Shown one piece after another: positions 42,966 through 54,480 of a DNA stretch of 64,000 nt. Below the pieces are notes generated by a model. It did not search any database. It saw nothing but the letters and a program-made list of their open reading frames with translations, and had not been told where the DNA came from. The translations under genes and the position numbers were made by a program. Origin of the DNA: Branchinecta lynchi (lineage: Eukaryota > Arthropoda > Branchiopoda > Anostraca > Branchinectidae); assembly GCA_023053575.1 (NCBI GenBank), contig JAKZAP010000006.1, positions 13,587,280-13,651,279 of the forward strand, in the 5' to 3' direction. Position 1 is the first letter of the stretch. Each line of letters begins with the position of its first letter.

Positions 42966-44065
42966 ACAGGATAAGCAAATAGTGTTTTAGCCCCGGCGAA
43001 CGTTCTCAGTCGGATAAGCGGTGGGGGTTAAGGAGTGAAGAATGGTACATTCAAGCAACGGGCCTGTCCAGATAGGGGGACATCTAGGAAGACATTTTTT
43101 GTCGGACCGGACTGCCAGAAGTTTTGTCCGAAGTCGAAGTCTTGATGGAAATTTCTGCGGGAGCCAAACCGGAAACTCGCGAGAGTTTCTGATCGAGTCG
43201 TTTAGTGTCGACAAATTTGGGTTAAGCACTTACGTCCTATGAACTTATTTGTCTGTACCGACAAGCACTACCGACTTCGGTTTTTGCCGGATACCGGCCG
43301 AGCTCGAACCAGCACTGACACGGATGAAACAGCTTGTTAAAAACATGTTTTTAGCCAGATTCCGGCCGACTTCAGACACAATTTTTACTCCTAGGAAATT
43401 TTCGTTTTTTGCCGGACAAGCAGTTGAGACCTGGGTTCCACGTGTCTACGTTAAGTCATTAGCTAGAATAGCCTGTTTTTTTTCACGCTTTCGTTACTAG
43501 CCCCTTCCCACCCAAAGGATCCTCACACCATTTGACGACGGAAGGATTAACTTCTACGAGGCCATCGTAAACTTTTGGTGATTTTCTGGAGTTGAAATGT
43601 GGAATTAGCAATTAAAGTGGTTCCGACTCTTATCACAGAGTTCATCGCCATGACGACCCCCGTTTGCCTATTGAATGGGAACGTTGTGTATATAGGATTC
43701 GATGTCAAAGGTAACAGATAAAGCACATGCTGTGATATATGGCTGTACTGTACACTTCGGGTCTTCCGAAACACGTTTTGATTAACCTTAGTCTTATTTG
43801 TGCGAGATCATATGACATACAAAAGTTTGAAACATGAAAGGGGTTGGTTGTCACTGACATCAACCATGCCTTGAATGGATCGGTCGCACGAGCGCTTTTT
43901 ACAAAGGGGTGCAAAAAGATTCAGTAATGCAATCCATGACAACTGTAAATGAAAGTTGTAACGACGTAAGTATGATAATTCACTACGCGTGTTTCTACCA
44001 GAGGTGTGACGTGGGGGGAGGGTGATGCCCACCCCTTCAGATTGGTAGACCTGTGGGTAAAAACA
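42966..44065. other. Intergenic sequence with one candidate first exon
   Basis: Positions 43080-43460 hold further scattered F2-like words (GCCGGATACCGGCC, GCCAGATTCCGGCC). At 43650-43710 an ATG in good context (ATCGCCATGA) opens 20 codons (MTTPVCLLNGNVVYIGFDVK) ending at a GTAACA donor. No matching downstream exon was found, so this is only a candidate. Confidence 0.25.
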
Positions 44066-45145
44066 CAAGACCAAAGGTTTCGATGGGATCCCAAAAATCT
44101 AATATTTGATCCAGACAATTGCGAACGAGCTAACTTATCCAGAAAAAAAAAGTTCAGAAAAGAATTCACCTTATCTCCTTATCCGTATAAAGAACATCTA
44201 ATCAACTTCAAGTAAAACTTTAACTTATAAAAAAAAAATCCGGTTTCAACCGGATTCCAAACGAACTATATGTCCAGGTAAAAAAAAAGATTGTCATATA
44301 TAGATTCAGCGTGTCTTCTTACCCCTAAATCTGTCATCTAATCAACTTCAAATAAAACTTTTGCTTTTAAGAAATTTTCCGGTTTGGCCTGATTCTGGCC
44401 GAAGAAGTTGTCCTGGTAGAAAATACTGTTCCCATAAGAGTTCAGCATGTCTTCTTACCCCTTAATCGAACATCTAATCAACCTCAAATAAAACTTTTAC
44501 TTTGAACAAACTTTCCGGTTTTGGCCGAATTCCGGGCGAGCTACTTGCCCGGCGAGAAAATGGTTTTCACCACCGTGTTCAGCATGTCTTCTCATCTCTT
44601 AATCGAACATCTAATCAACTTCAAATAAAACTTTTACTTTTAACAGACTTTCCGGTTTTGGCCGGATCCCGGGCTAACTACTTGTCCGGCGAACCAATGT
44701 GTTTCACCATCATGTTCAGCATGTCTTCTTATCCCTAAATCGAACATCTAATCAACTTCAAATATAACTTTTACTTTTAACAAACTCTCCGGTTTCGGCC
44801 GGATTCCGAACTACTTGTCCGATGACAAAATGGTTTTCACCGTCGTGTTCAACATGTTTTCTTACCCCATAATCGACTATCAAATAATATGTTTACAAAT
44901 ATTTAATTTGCCCTTAAAATAAACCCCCTCCCCAACCCCCAAAATGTAGGGCTTCAGAGCCCATCTACGAACTTGACCTTACTCTTGACCCAAACAATCC
45001 TCACACTAAGTTTCATCAAAATATCTCATTCCCTTCTAGAGTTATAGTGCGTCCAGACGGACAGACGGACGGACGGACAAACGGACAGACGGACAACTTT
45101 TGTGATGTCATAGGTATCCCTCCACTTACGTTTTGGGATCCCAAA
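44066..45145 (-). mobile_element. F2 element, complete
   Basis: Inverted tail (ACAAGACCAAAGGTTTCGAT, GGGATCCCAAAAATCTAAT), about seven core units, then the inverted head. The microsatellite is long (GGACAGACGGACGGACGGAC at about 45058) and the element ends CACTTACGTTTTGGGATCCC. The right half is shared exactly with the tandem copy at 47351. Confidence 0.85.
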
Positions 45146-45384
45146 GACGAGTCGATGCGAATCGCTGCGATTTTTCTTAAAATTACCCAATTTTTCGCAA
45201 AAGTAGTCAGATTCTTTTCCTAAAAACTGTCGGTTCTTAAAATAGTCGTATTTCGTTCAAAAAAAGTCTTTAAAAACGATTAGCCAGTCCGGAAATACCA
45301 CGCAGGCACATTAAAAACGGCTATTGTATTGCCTCTGTTAGACTTCGACTGTTCCGACGATTTCCGAGAAAATCCTTTCTGAGG

Positions 45385-46432
45385 GTTCGTTCCAGCTCGG
45401 CCCGAAAGTTACTAAATAGTTACTTTTCAGTCACTTTCATCGTTCCAGCTTGTCAAAAAGTTACTGGGAGCACAAGGAAGAGCGCTACTTCGGAGTAACT
45501 TTATGTAAAGATAGTACCCGACCGTCTTTAGAACTTTCACTTTCCGAGAGCCGTCTTGAGAGGTGAACTCGGGGCAGCAAATTGCTAAAGTAAACAGGAC
45601 ATTATTGTGTGATCTTCAGCTGTTCTTGGCCTTTCCTTTAGCTTCTCGTCAAATATGATCCGCTGATAACCCCCCCCCCCCCAGAAAAGATTATAGTCAA
45701 CCTCGTTGACGGTTTACCGGTCGGTCTGGTGACTTGATTGGGACTGTGGAAGGTATGAAATACAAATGTCTGTAATTCAGATGGCAATTTTCCACTATAA
45801 TGTATTGAATCTCAAATGAAATTTTAATAATGATACATATTAAATTCATCAGCGTTATTTAGAGGCGAAAACTTTTCTGTTGCTTTGTATTATTATTATT
45901 GTCATTATTACTGTGTATACTGTAGGAGAAGAAGCTAAATTTTTTTAAATGAACCTTGTTAGCCACCTATGACATCATTAAGTTCCAGATTCTAGAATCT
46001 GGGCGTTCCATTCCTGATAAGAACTGCTAAATAATTTGCATGGGAATAAGACAGACTGTTGCTATTCCGGCTAGGAAACAATTATATGTGAAAATAAGGA
46101 TTTAGCGACCAAAAAGACACAACCGGAATAAAGATAAAGAATTAACGGGCATAGTCAATGTCACGGGTCCATTTACCAGCCTGAAGCATTAGCTCCTGTT
46201 CTCCTTCACTTGAAGAAACTCTTCCGAACTAATTATCAAGCCGTTATTATGCAGCAAAAACAAACAATTTTTGTCTGTTCATCCTTCCCCATGCAGTCCC
46301 ATTGTCTTCTTGCATTCTAAGAAACACGCGTTAGCTCGTCCCGTAGTAACTTTGACCGTTCCAGGTAGTAGTTAATCTGTGACGTCACACGTAGTTACTC
46401 CGAAGTAACTACGGAGAGGAGCTGGAACGAAC
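45385..46432. mobile_element. 1.05-kb transposon with GTTCGTTCCAGCTC inverted ends
   Basis: GTTCGTTCCAGCTC (45385-45398) is inverted at 46419-46432 (GAGCTGGAACGAAC). Subterminal regions repeat GTTACT and hold a palindromic site on both sides (ACTTCGGAGTAACT near 45487, AGTTACTCCGAAGTAACT near 46393). An ATT microsatellite and LINE-tail-like sequence lie near 45860-45910. No transposase frame was found. The head of an F2-like piece begins directly after it. Confidence 0.7.
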
Positions 46433-46938
46433 GGATCCCAAGCGACGTGACACTGATGAGAACGTAAATTTATACGGCCGTCCCTTTCCTTCTATAAGCA
46501 TGATACTTCTCGAACGGTTTGAGATATGTCGATGAAACATGGTGTCGATATTCTTCGTGGCGTCAACGAGGCCAAGTTTGCATACGGGCTTTGTAACTAA
46601 ACAATAAGGGTGAGGAATGGGACACAAACATACTGATTCAAAAGATTGTCCGATCAAATGCTTAGTGGGTAGACATGACGGTATTGGTTTTGCCTACGAA
46701 GGAAGCTCGGTCGGAATCCAGTAAAAAAGGAAACTGCTGTCGGGTTCCACAAAGTGCCCGACGAATTCGGACGAATTTGTTTAGTATGCGGATGAAGCAA
46801 CGCGCTCAGTCAGAATATGCAGTTAGGTTCCGGATTGGATATATACTTCTGCCGGGACGTGATCAAAACCGGAATCTTAGAACTTACCAAATTTTCCGAT
46901 GGAAATGAAGGTCGGGTCTCCTCCAAAACATAAACAAC
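46433..46938 (+). mobile_element. Diverged F2-like fragment
   Basis: Starts GGATCCCAAGCGACGTGAC, then CGGCCGTCCCTTTCC, CTTCTCGAACGGTTTGAGAT and GATGAAACATGGTGTCG. This order matches an F2 head with an eroded microsatellite, followed by one or two core-like units. Both copies in the duplication show paired ORFs on opposite strands, which are repeat artefacts. Confidence 0.5.
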
Positions 46939-47895
46939 AAGACCAAAGGTTTCGATGGGATCCCGAAAATCTAATATTTCATCCAGACAATTGCGAACGA
47001 ACTACCATACTTGCCCAGAAAAAAAAAAGTTCAGAAACGAATTCAGCGTATCTCCTTATCCGTATAAAGAACATCTAATCAACTTCAAGTAAAACTTTAA
47101 CTCTGCTTTAACTTATAAAAAAAAATCCGGTTTCAACCGGATTCCAGACGAACTATATGTCCAGGTAAAAAAAACGATTGTCATATACAGATTCAGCGTG
47201 TCTTCTTACCCCTAAATCTGTCATCTAATCAACTTCAAATAAAACTTTTGCTTTTAACAAATTTTCCGGTTCGGCCTAATTCCGGCCGAACAAGTTGTCC
47301 TGGTAGAAAATACTGTTCACATAAGGGTTCAGCATGTCTTCTTACCCCTTAATCGAACATCTAATCAACTTCAAATAAAACTTTTACTTTTAACAGACTT
47401 TCCGGTTTTGGCCGGATCCCGGGCTAACTACTTGTCCGGCGAACCAATGTGTTTCACCATCATGTTCAGCATGTCTTCTTATCCCTAAATCGAACATCTA
47501 ATCAACTTCAAATATAACTTTTACTTTTAACAAACTCTCCGGTTTCGGCCGGATTCCGAACTACTTGTCCGATGACAAAATGGTTTTCACCGTCGTGTTC
47601 AACATGTTTTCTTACCCCATAATCGACTATCAAATAATATGTTTACAAATATTTAATTTGCCCTTAAAATAAACCCCCTCCCCAACCCCCAAAATGTAGG
47701 GCTTCAGAGCCCATCTACGAACTTGACCTTACTCTTGACCCAAACAATCCTCACACTAAGTTTCATCAAAATATCTCATTCCCTTCTAGAGTTATAGTGC
47801 GTCCAGACGGACAGACGGACGGACGGACAAACGGACAGACGGACAACTTTTGTGATGTCATAGGTATCCCTCCACTTACGTTTTGGGATCCCAAA
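46939..47895 (-). mobile_element. F2 element spanning the duplication junction
   Basis: Same orientation and order as 44066-45145. The left half is distinct from 44066-44600, and the right half is identical to 44601-45145. This is what a recombinant F2 formed by unequal exchange would look like. Confidence 0.85.
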
Positions 47896-50099
47896 GACGA
47901 GTCGATGCGAATCGCTGCGATTTTTCTTAAAATTACCCAATTTTTCGCAAAAGTAGTCAGATTCTTTTCCTAAAAACTGTCGGTTCTTAAAATAGTCGTA
48001 TTTCGTTCAAAAAAAGTCTTTAAAAACGATTAGCCAGTCCGGAAAGACCACGCAGGCACATTAAAAACGGCTATTGTATTGCCTCTGTTAGACTTCGACT
48101 GTTCCGACGATTTCCGAGAAAATCCTTTCTGAGGGTTCGTTCCAGCTCGGCCCGAAAGTTACTAAATAGTTACTTTTCAGTCACTTTCATCGTTCCAGCT
48201 TGTCAAAAAGTTACTGGGAGCACAAGGAAGAGCGCTACTTCGGAGTAACTTTATGTAAAGATAGTACCCGACCGTCTTTAGAACTTTCACTTTCCGAGAG
48301 CCGTCTTGAGAGGTGAACTCGGGGCAGCAAATTGCTAAAGTAAACAGGACATTATTGTGTGATCTTCAGCTGTTCTTGGCCTTTCCTTTAGCTTCTCGTC
48401 AAATATGATTCGCTGATAACCCCCCCCCCCCAGAAAAGATTATAGTCAACCTCGTTGACGGTTTACCGGTCGGTCTGGTGACTTGATTGGGACTGTGGAA
48501 GGTATGAAATACAAATGTCTGTAATTCAGATGGCAATTTTCCACTATAATGTATTGAATCTCAAATGAAATTTTAATAATGATACATATTAAATTCATCA
48601 GCGTTATTTAGAGGCGAAAACTTTTCTGTTGCTTTGTATTATTATTATTGTCATTATTACTGTGTATACTGTAGGAGAAGAAGCTAAATTTTTTTAAATG
48701 AACCTTGTTAGCCACCTATGACATCATTAAGTTCCAGATTCTAGAATCTGGGCGTTCCATTCCTGATAAGAACTGCTAAATAATTTGCATGGGAATAAGA
48801 CAGACTGTTGCTATTCCGGCTAGGAAACAATTATATGTGAAAATAAGGATTTAGCGACCAAAAAGACACAACCGGAATAAAGATAAAGAATTAACGGGCA
48901 TAGTCAATGTCACGGGTCCATTTACCAGCCTGAAGCATTAGCTCCTGTTCTCCTTCACTTGAAGAAACTCTTCCGAACTAATTATCAAACCGTTATTATG
49001 CAGCAAAAACAAACAATTTTTGTCTGTTCATCCTTCCCCATGCAGTCCCATTGTCTTCTTGCATTCTAAGAAACACGCGTTAGCTCGTCCCGTAGTAACT
49101 TTGACCGTTCCAGGTAGTAGTTAATCTGTGACGTCACACGTAGTTACTCCGAAGTAACTACGGAGAGGAGCTGGAACGAACGGATCCCAAGCGACGTGAC
49201 ACTGATGAGAACGTAAATTTATACGGCCGTCCCTTTCCTTCTATAAGCATGATACTTCTCGAACGGTTTGAGATATGTCGATGAAACATGGTGTCGATAT
49301 TCTTCGTGGCGTCAACGAGGCCAAGTTTGCATACGGGCTTTGTAACTAAACAATAAGGGTGAGGAATGGGACACAAACATACTGATTCAAAAGATTGTCC
49401 GATCAAATGCTTAGTGGGTAGACATGACGGTATTGGTTTTGCCTACGAAGGAAGCTCGGTCGGAATCCAGTAAAAAAGGAAACTGCTGTCGGGTTCCACA
49501 AAGTGCCCGACGAATTCGGACGAATTTGTTTAGTATGCGGATGAAGCAACGCGCTCAGTCAGAATATGCAGTTAGGTTCCGGATTGGATATATACTTCTG
49601 CCGGGACGTGATCAAAACCGGAATCTTAGAACTTACCAAATTTTCCGATGGAAATGAAGGTCGGGTCTCCTCCAAAACATAAACAACAAGACCAAAGGTT
49701 TCGATGGGATCCCGAAAATCTAATATTTCATCCAGACAATTGCGAACGAACTACCATACTTGCCCAGAAAAAAAAAAGTTCAGAAACGAATTCAGCGTAT
49801 CTCCTTATCCGTATAAAGAACATCTAATCAACTTCAAGTAAAACTTTAACTCTGCTTTAACTTATAAAAAAAAATCCGGTTTCAACCGGATTCCAGACGA
49901 ACTATATGTCCAGGTAAAAAAAACGATTGTCATATACAGATTCAGCGTGTCTTCTTACCCCTAAATCTGTCATCTAATCAACTTCAAATAAAACTTTTGC
50001 TTTTAACAAATTTTCCGGTTCGGCCTAATTCCGGCCGAACAAGTTGTCCTGGTAGAAAATACTGTTCACATAAGGGTTCAGCATGTCTTCTTACCCCTT
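47351..50099. repeat. 2.75-kb tandem segmental duplication, copy 2
   Basis: Second copy of 44601-47350, including the GTTCGTTCCAGCTC-ended transposon (48135-49181), the F2-like fragment (49182-49687) and the left part of another F2 copy (from 49688). Similarity to copy 1 stops near 50100, where AATCGAACAT is followed by ATAATC instead of CTAATC. Confidence 0.93.
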
Positions 50100-50330
50100 A
50101 ATCGAACATATAATCAACTTCAAATAAAACTTTTACTTTGAAAAAAACTTTCCGGTTTTGGCCGAATTCCGGGTGAACTATTTGTCCGGCGAACAAATGT
50201 GTTTCACCATCATGTTCAGCATGTCTTCTTATCCCTAAATCGAACATCTAATCAACTTCAAATATAACTTTTACTTTTAACAAACTTTCCGGTTTTGGCC
50301 GGATTCCGGGCGAACTACTTGTAGTCTGGG
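49688..50330 (-). mobile_element. F2 element, head missing
   Basis: Tail end and about five core units are present. It stops at CGGGCGAACTACTTGTAGTC near 50330, where unique sequence begins, so the head and microsatellite are lost. Confidence 0.8.
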
Positions 50331-50730
50331 GTCCACTGAACCGAAAGTCTTCTCCTTCTAAAAGTGGAGGGTCTTACTGGGGCAACACCTCTAGAGATCA
50401 CAGGACCTCCCGTACGTTCTGTTACTCACGAAAGTTACCGGGATACAGCTTTTTGGTATATCGGACATGCTTTTCTAACCTCTTACACTCTAACTATTCT
50501 GCGGTTGCGGTTTGTGCTGTTACATCCGCGGTCCAACTTTCGACCAATCAAAAGCAAGCAGATGTAAACAAACATTCAAACATTTCTGAAGCAGCGTTGC
50601 CGCCTGTCGCAGAAATCTGCGGTTAATGACAGTTTTCACTTCTTCGACAGAGCAAGCCAAAATTCTACGACCGGTTCCTTGCAAGTAAATATAAAAAGTA
50701 AGCAAAAAATCTTTTGCGGCCAAAAGTCAC
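50331..50730. promoter_or_regulatory. Unique sequence, possible promoter of the gene remnant at 50731
   Basis: Non-repetitive stretch with a CCAAT-type motif (GACCAATCAAAAG near 50542) and balanced composition, ending just before the candidate first exon. Promoter activity is speculative. Confidence 0.25.
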
Positions 50731-50826
50731 ATGTTCCAGACAAGAAAAAGTGGCAATAGTGTTTACAAGCCAAGAATTCCAAGATATTTCACCTTAGAAT
50801 TGGAGGATATTAAGAAGAATAAACAG
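50731..50826 (+). CDS. Candidate first exon upstream of the Cys-rich gene remnant
   Basis: An ATG (CACATG) opens 32 codons, MFQTRKSGNSVYKPRIPRYF then TLELEDIKKNKQ, ending on a codon boundary at a GTAAAA donor. An acceptor TTCTTTACAG at 52201-52210 would add EIEWIN and then a stop. The peptide looks protein-like, but the joined frame is only 38 codons and does not run into the frame of the following remnant. A frameshifted gene or a leader ORF are both possible. Confidence 0.35.
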
Positions 50827-51072
50827 GTAAAAATCATTCAAGCAGAGCTGCAATGTGGTTGTTCTTGAGTGTGGGTTAAGGCCTTTTAGGTAGTAGAAAG
50901 CTCCACTTGCTTATAGGCCCAGATTAAACAGCAAATAAGTTGGACTGTCGAGAGTTTAAGATTATTCATGGTATGTATTGTTTTTTTTGTGAATGTTACA
51001 GAACTGTTAGTCAGTCCATTATAAAAGCCTCATTTTTGGAGGCCGGAGGCTATGCTAAGTTACTGTCACTGT

Positions 51073-51663
51073 CAGAGGCGTTACTAGCTGAAATGTTTGT
51101 CAGGGGGGGGGGGGGGCAAGGTATTTACTGACTGTTGTTGCAGAAAGAAGAACTGTTTTCAAGAACAAAAATGAGAGCTTTGAAAAATAATTGACTGATT
51201 TAAAAAAATGACTGTTTTAACAAAAAATCAACTGATTTTCAGGAAAAATAACTGTTTTCATGAAAAAAAAAACTGTTTCGACGGAAAATTGCAGTGCTTC
51301 ACGCCAACTCAGTTATTTTTTACAGACTGGCCGGACACATTTGGAGGATATTTGATCGTGCAAAACGGATACGTCAGCTGAATTTTATTGGAGCTATATT
51401 TCAGCCGTTCTTGGCAAGGGTCCTCTTCAGGCTCAAAACCGCTCAAGTTGGAAAATGAACTTGAGGGAAGGGTTCGTTTTTCCAACTTGAGCGGTTTTGA
51501 GCCTGAAGAGGCCCTTGCCAAGAACGGCCGAAGTATAGCTCCAAGAAAATTCAGCTGACGTATCCATTTTGCACCATCAAATATGATTCGCAGTCAGCTT
51601 GGGCTGAAGGAATATTTACACTTGGAAGGGTCGCCCCCCCCCCCCACAGTTGTGACGCCCCTG
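51073..51663. mobile_element. hAT-like MITE with a foldback repeat inserted
   Basis: Ends are CAGAGGCGTTACTAGC and TGTGACGCCCCTG. Flanks GTCACTGT (51065-51072) and TTCACTGT (51664-51671) match at 7 of 8. G and C homopolymers sit near both ends as in 40810-41071, and the interior has AACTG(A/T)TTT units. The foldback repeat at 51347-51615 lies inside it. Confidence 0.82.
51347..51615 (+). repeat. Near-perfect 113-bp hairpin with shared 3' module
   Basis: Left arm 51348-51460 and right arm 51472-51589 are near-perfect inverted copies with a loop of about 11 nt. The arms include GGATACGTCAGCTGAATTTT, TTCTTGGCAAGGGTCCTCTT and GCTCAAGTTGGAAAATGAAC. The tail after the right arm is ATGATTCGCAGTCAGCTTGG and GCTGAAGGAATATTTA. 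It is the best preserved member of the family. Confidence 0.9.
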
Positions 51664-52218
51664 TTCACTGTACATACTGTACGGATGTCTGACGCTTGTC
51701 GGCCATGCCACATGGCTATTTCCATTTTTTTTTATGATAACTTAACTAATTTGAGCAGCTAAAAAGGCTGAGAAGCTCAGTAGCAAAGTCGGGTTACAGT
51801 AAATCAGTAGCTTAGTGAATAACCTAGATGCTGTGAGTCTCCGACTAGTCAGCAGAAATATTTTCATATCCTGTGGTTTGATCATTAGTAGGGTACAGGG
51901 AAAAATACAGAACCTTGAAGCTGCAACGCACAGCTATGGTAGTCAGAATAAAGTTTACTTGCAAAAATCTCCATTATTATAAAAGGCTAACCATGTTGAG
52001 TCCCTAATATGTGTTTGCATTGTTTATTTTCTTTTTCTTATGAGATATTTTATGGTCTTTGTTTGCCACTAGTAAGCCAAGCTAAAAATCGACAAATTTT
52101 ATTGTATTATATTTGTTTTAACAACTGTAAATTCCTCTGTAATTGCAAGGTTTGTTAATACTATAATATCTAAGTACCTATGGTGTTGTAACATATTTTA
52201 TTCTTTACAGGAAATTGA

Positions 52219-53594
52219 ATGGATCAACTGACCAAGAAGCAGGTCCGGATTGCGAATAGCCTAAAGAAAGAGGAGAAATCTGACTTCTTATTTTGTGCCA
52301 AACACGGATATTCTTCCTTTATCAGAGGCTTGAGTCCTGGACAAGCTCAGTGATACATTGAAGACAGTAAGAGACAGGCACTACAGGCCTCTGATGACTA
52401 CAATGGCAGGTGCTGCTATTGCCAGCACCTAAATCTTTGGTGGCATGCAGTCAGAAGGCCAAATATCATGAAAAGTTTACCAAGGGGTTTCTCAATCTTT
52501 ATTCAGTGGAAGAAGAGATTGTAGATGGTTATGGTTTGCCAAAAATGGATGCTGTTTGCCAACAGCCCATAAAAGAGAAAACTGATTGACTTTTCTATGT
52601 GTATTTGTGCCGAACAACTGACATCGCTCCTTGGTCACAGGCTAAAGTGTTGGACAAGCTAAGTGATTTGCTGCAAAAAAGCTCATGACTGCAATGTCAA
52701 AACCTGATTTTTGTGATTGTGTGTTGCATGAAACTTGTAGGAAAAAGTTTTTTTCCACTTCTAAGTCCTCAGTCTTGTTAGCTGATGGGACTTCTGACAC
52801 TGTGCAACTTGGACATCAACATCAACTCCTAGTCCCATGGTCCTACAGTTAAGGTCTCAAAGTGTTGACTTTTCATATACTGACACTTTCCTCTTTTACC
52901 TGAAAAAAGAATGTAAAGAGAGGCCAGAGTCTCAACTTCGCAGAGTTTCTGAAGCGTCAAGGAGCGTTAACATAGTAATTGAACATGCTTGTGCACTAAT
53001 TGAGCGAGATATTCTTCTTGCTTCTGGATGCAGGGCTCGTGATCTTGTTGCAGAGAAGGCCAGGTATGTCGATAAATGCTTGAGGAACTTGTGATGGAAA
53101 TTGAACCAAAGTGTAAATGATGGTAGTGTGTACAAAACATCACAAATCAGAGAAAACTTTTCTGTCCTTTTAAAGTAGAGTGACAGCCATACTATGAAAC
53201 GGCTGAAGAATCGCCTAAAAATGATCTCCGTATACATCTTTTGCCACGCAAAAGGAGCCCATGTGGCTGTCACCCACCGACAGATTTGCACTGGCTGCGT
53301 ACATTTTTGCAATTTTCCGTGTAGACGCAAGCTCACGACCCCATACCTGTCTCTTTGAACCCACTGGACTATGGATGGGCCGATGAGATACGTGGGGGAG
53401 CAAAAGCAGTGGCAACTGATGGGCCATATTTTTCCAGACAGTGTGGTCGGTGTTTTTTGTGCCTGCAAGAAATCTTGCAGCAAAAATGCTCATGTGCTGT
53501 AACCAAGAGATCTCGTGATTTACTATGCGCATCCGGGGGGAAATGTGTCAATGTCATTGTAATAGACGAGGAAGAAGAGGATTTCGAAGCCTAA
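52219..53594 (+). pseudogene. Degenerate gene of a repetitive Cys-rich invertebrate protein family
   Basis: Begins MDQLTKKQVRIANSLKKEEK and meets a stop at 52350. Similar-looking coding continues in changing frames: CDCVLHETCRKKF near 52735, a helical piece ECKERPESQLRRVSEAS and IVIEHACALIERDIL (52905-53090), then HPPTDLHWLRTFL, NPLDYGWADEIRGG and CACKKSC/KCSC with a C-rich tail ending DEEEEDFEA. The order HxxCRKKF, then PPT, then NP.DYGW, then a CxCKxxC...CSC tail matches a family of multicopy uncharacterised proteins in invertebrate genomes that I associate with mobile DNA. At least four stops or frameshifts make it non-functional. Recognition is from memory of the pattern and is moderate. 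Confidence 0.5.
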
Positions 53595-53599
53595 CTCAT

Positions 53600-54144
<545 letters not shown>

Positions 54145-54480
54145 TGCAGGATCTGTCTGATGACAAAATGGTTTTCACCATCGTTCAGCATGTCTTCTTA
54201 CCCCATAATCGACTATCACATTATATGTTTAAAAATATTTCATTTGCCCCTTAAATTAAACCCCCTCCCCCACCCCTAAATGTAAGGCTACAGAGCCCAT
54301 CTACGAACTTGACCGTACTCTTGACCCAAACAATCCTCACACCAAGTTTCATCAAAATATCTCATTACCTTCGAGAGTTATAGTGCGTACAGACGGACGG
54401 ACAGATGGACGGACAGACGGACAACTGTTGTGATGTCATAGGTATCCCTCCACTTACGTTTTGGGTTCCCAAAAAGTTAG
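54145..54480 (-). mobile_element. F2 head fragment
   Basis: One core unit, then the G-rich block read as CCCCCTCCCCCACCCC, the microsatellite GGACGGACAGATGGACGGAC and the head TCCACTTACGTTTTGGGTTC. One base change breaks the GGGATCCC palindrome (GGGTTCCC). Confidence 0.8.

Larger units (their letters stand above)
44601..47350. repeat. 2.75-kb tandem segmental duplication, copy 1
   Basis: Matches 47351-50099 at an offset of 2750, dropping to 2749 after a C-run near 45670. Only a handful of substitutions were seen by eye (45296 T/G, 45659 C/T, 46243 G/A). The breakpoints fall inside F2 core repeats, which points to unequal exchange between F2 copies. Confidence 0.93.

Noticed and set aside
46409..46908. 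Opposed ORFs (82 and 77 codons) repeated exactly at 49158-49657
   Set aside because: Exact recurrence reflects the tandem duplication, not selection. The sequence is a diverged F2 head.
52932..53483. 183-codon minus-strand ORF
   Set aside because: Antisense of the Cys-rich remnant, whose sense strand shows the recognisable motifs. The antisense peptide has no domain features.
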